A stretch of DNA of 5,051 nt from an uncultured Jeotgalicoccus sp. (GTDB taxonomy: Bacteria; Bacillota; Bacilli; Staphylococcales; Salinicoccaceae): NCBI GenBank assembly GCA_947631305.1, contig CANRKV010000127.1, positions 1 to 5,051 of the forward strand, written 5' to 3'. The position numbers and the translations under genes are program-made. The notes below the pieces were generated by a model. It saw only the letters and a program-made list of their open reading frames with translations, was not told the origin of the DNA and did no database searches. This document shows positions 4,877 through 5,051 of this stretch, piece by piece. Numbering within the stretch: position 1 is the stretch's first letter; the number at the start of each line of letters is the position of its first letter.

Positions 4877-5051
4877 GAGATGCCCCTGTCAGTTTCTTAG
4901 TACGCAGTGCAATATTCTCAGCAGTAATGCCGATATCGCGGAGAAGCAGATCGACATCACCGTGTTCGATATATTCATTATCGATACCAAGACGCTGAAT
5001 TTTATTCGTATATAACTCATCATTCATATAAGTGGAAATCATACTGCCGAG
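4854..5051 (-). CDS. dxs: 1-deoxy-D-xylulose-5-phosphate synthase, C-terminal end, cut by window edge
   Basis: Dxs condenses pyruvate and glyceraldehyde 3-phosphate in a thiamine-diphosphate-dependent reaction, the first step of the MEP isoprenoid pathway. Only about 65 C-terminal residues are visible, from the last part of the transketolase C-terminal domain. The frame is open to the window edge (LGSMISTYMNDEL...), and the block RLGIDNEYIEHGDVDLLLRDIG matches the typical Dxs ending RLGIPDxFIEHGxxxxLLxxxG. The stop TGA at 4854-4856 lies inside the tlyA start region. Gene order dxs-tlyA-argR-recN is as in Bacillus, which supports the assignment. Catalytic motifs lie outside the window. The reading of a methionine at 5042 as a start would be wrong. 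Confidence 0.88.
   Translation of the reverse strand, partial: LGSMISTYMNDELYTNKIQRLGIDNEYIEHGDVDLLLRDIGITAENIALRTKKLTGASHEENTNR

Noticed and set aside
1..5051. CRISPR arrays, insertion sequences, tRNA or rRNA genes, riboswitches, prophage or defence genes
   Set aside because: I saw no repeat arrays, transposase-like frames, structured RNA motifs or foreign-looking segments; the window is filled with conserved core genes.

Overview
The window looks like ordinary core chromosome of a low-to-moderate GC, Gram-positive member of the Bacillales that probably does not form spores. The order dxs–tlyA–argR–recN (read leftwards) is the classic Bacillales block. In Bacillus, recN is followed by spoIVB and spo0A. 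Here recN is followed directly by a small DUF2627 gene and then by a ptb–bcd branched-chain acid cluster, with no sporulation genes and no bkdR activator. Together with the AT-rich intergenic regions and strong G-rich ribosome binding sites, this suggests the Staphylococcaceae neighbourhood. Because dxs (MEP pathway) is present, Staphylococcus itself, which uses the mevalonate route, is unlikely. A Jeotgalicoccus/Salinicoccus-like genus is a guess only.

Layout from right to left, all on the minus strand unless stated. The C-terminal end of dxs (4854-5051) overlaps the start of tlyA (4091-4876). TlyA is an S4-domain rRNA methyltransferase family protein, and its last codons and stop lie inside an intrinsic terminator (4084-4120). 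A short intergenic gap carries the argR promoter, with an almost ideal ARG box on its start point. argR (3549-4001) is followed 14 bases later by recN, which I start at a GTG at 3534. recN ends in a tail-to-tail arrangement with the plus-strand DUF2627 gene (1616-1873). The two stop codons overlap in the loop of a 15-bp perfect hairpin that should terminate both transcripts. A 238-bp divergent intergenic region (1378-1615) holds promoter-like elements and a cre-like palindrome. Then come ptb (472-1377) and the start of bcd (1-470, cut by the window edge), with one base between them.

How the genes work together: ptb and bcd belong to the branched-chain amino acid degradation pathway. Leucine dehydrogenase deaminates Leu/Val/Ile. 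The resulting 2-oxo acids become branched acyl-CoAs, which Ptb converts to acyl phosphates for ATP formation; the same acyl-CoAs prime branched-chain fatty acids. ArgR senses arginine and very probably represses its own promoter. RecN acts in double-strand-break repair, TlyA in rRNA modification and Dxs in isoprenoid synthesis, so these are neighbours by ancestry rather than one pathway.

I did not find a new biological system. The points worth a second look are structural: the symmetric terminator that encodes the same last five residues in two opposing genes, a second terminator fused to the tlyA 3' end, a perfect 13-bp hairpin inside the catalytic region of tlyA, an unusual replacement in the RecN Q-loop motif, and the ARG box at argR.
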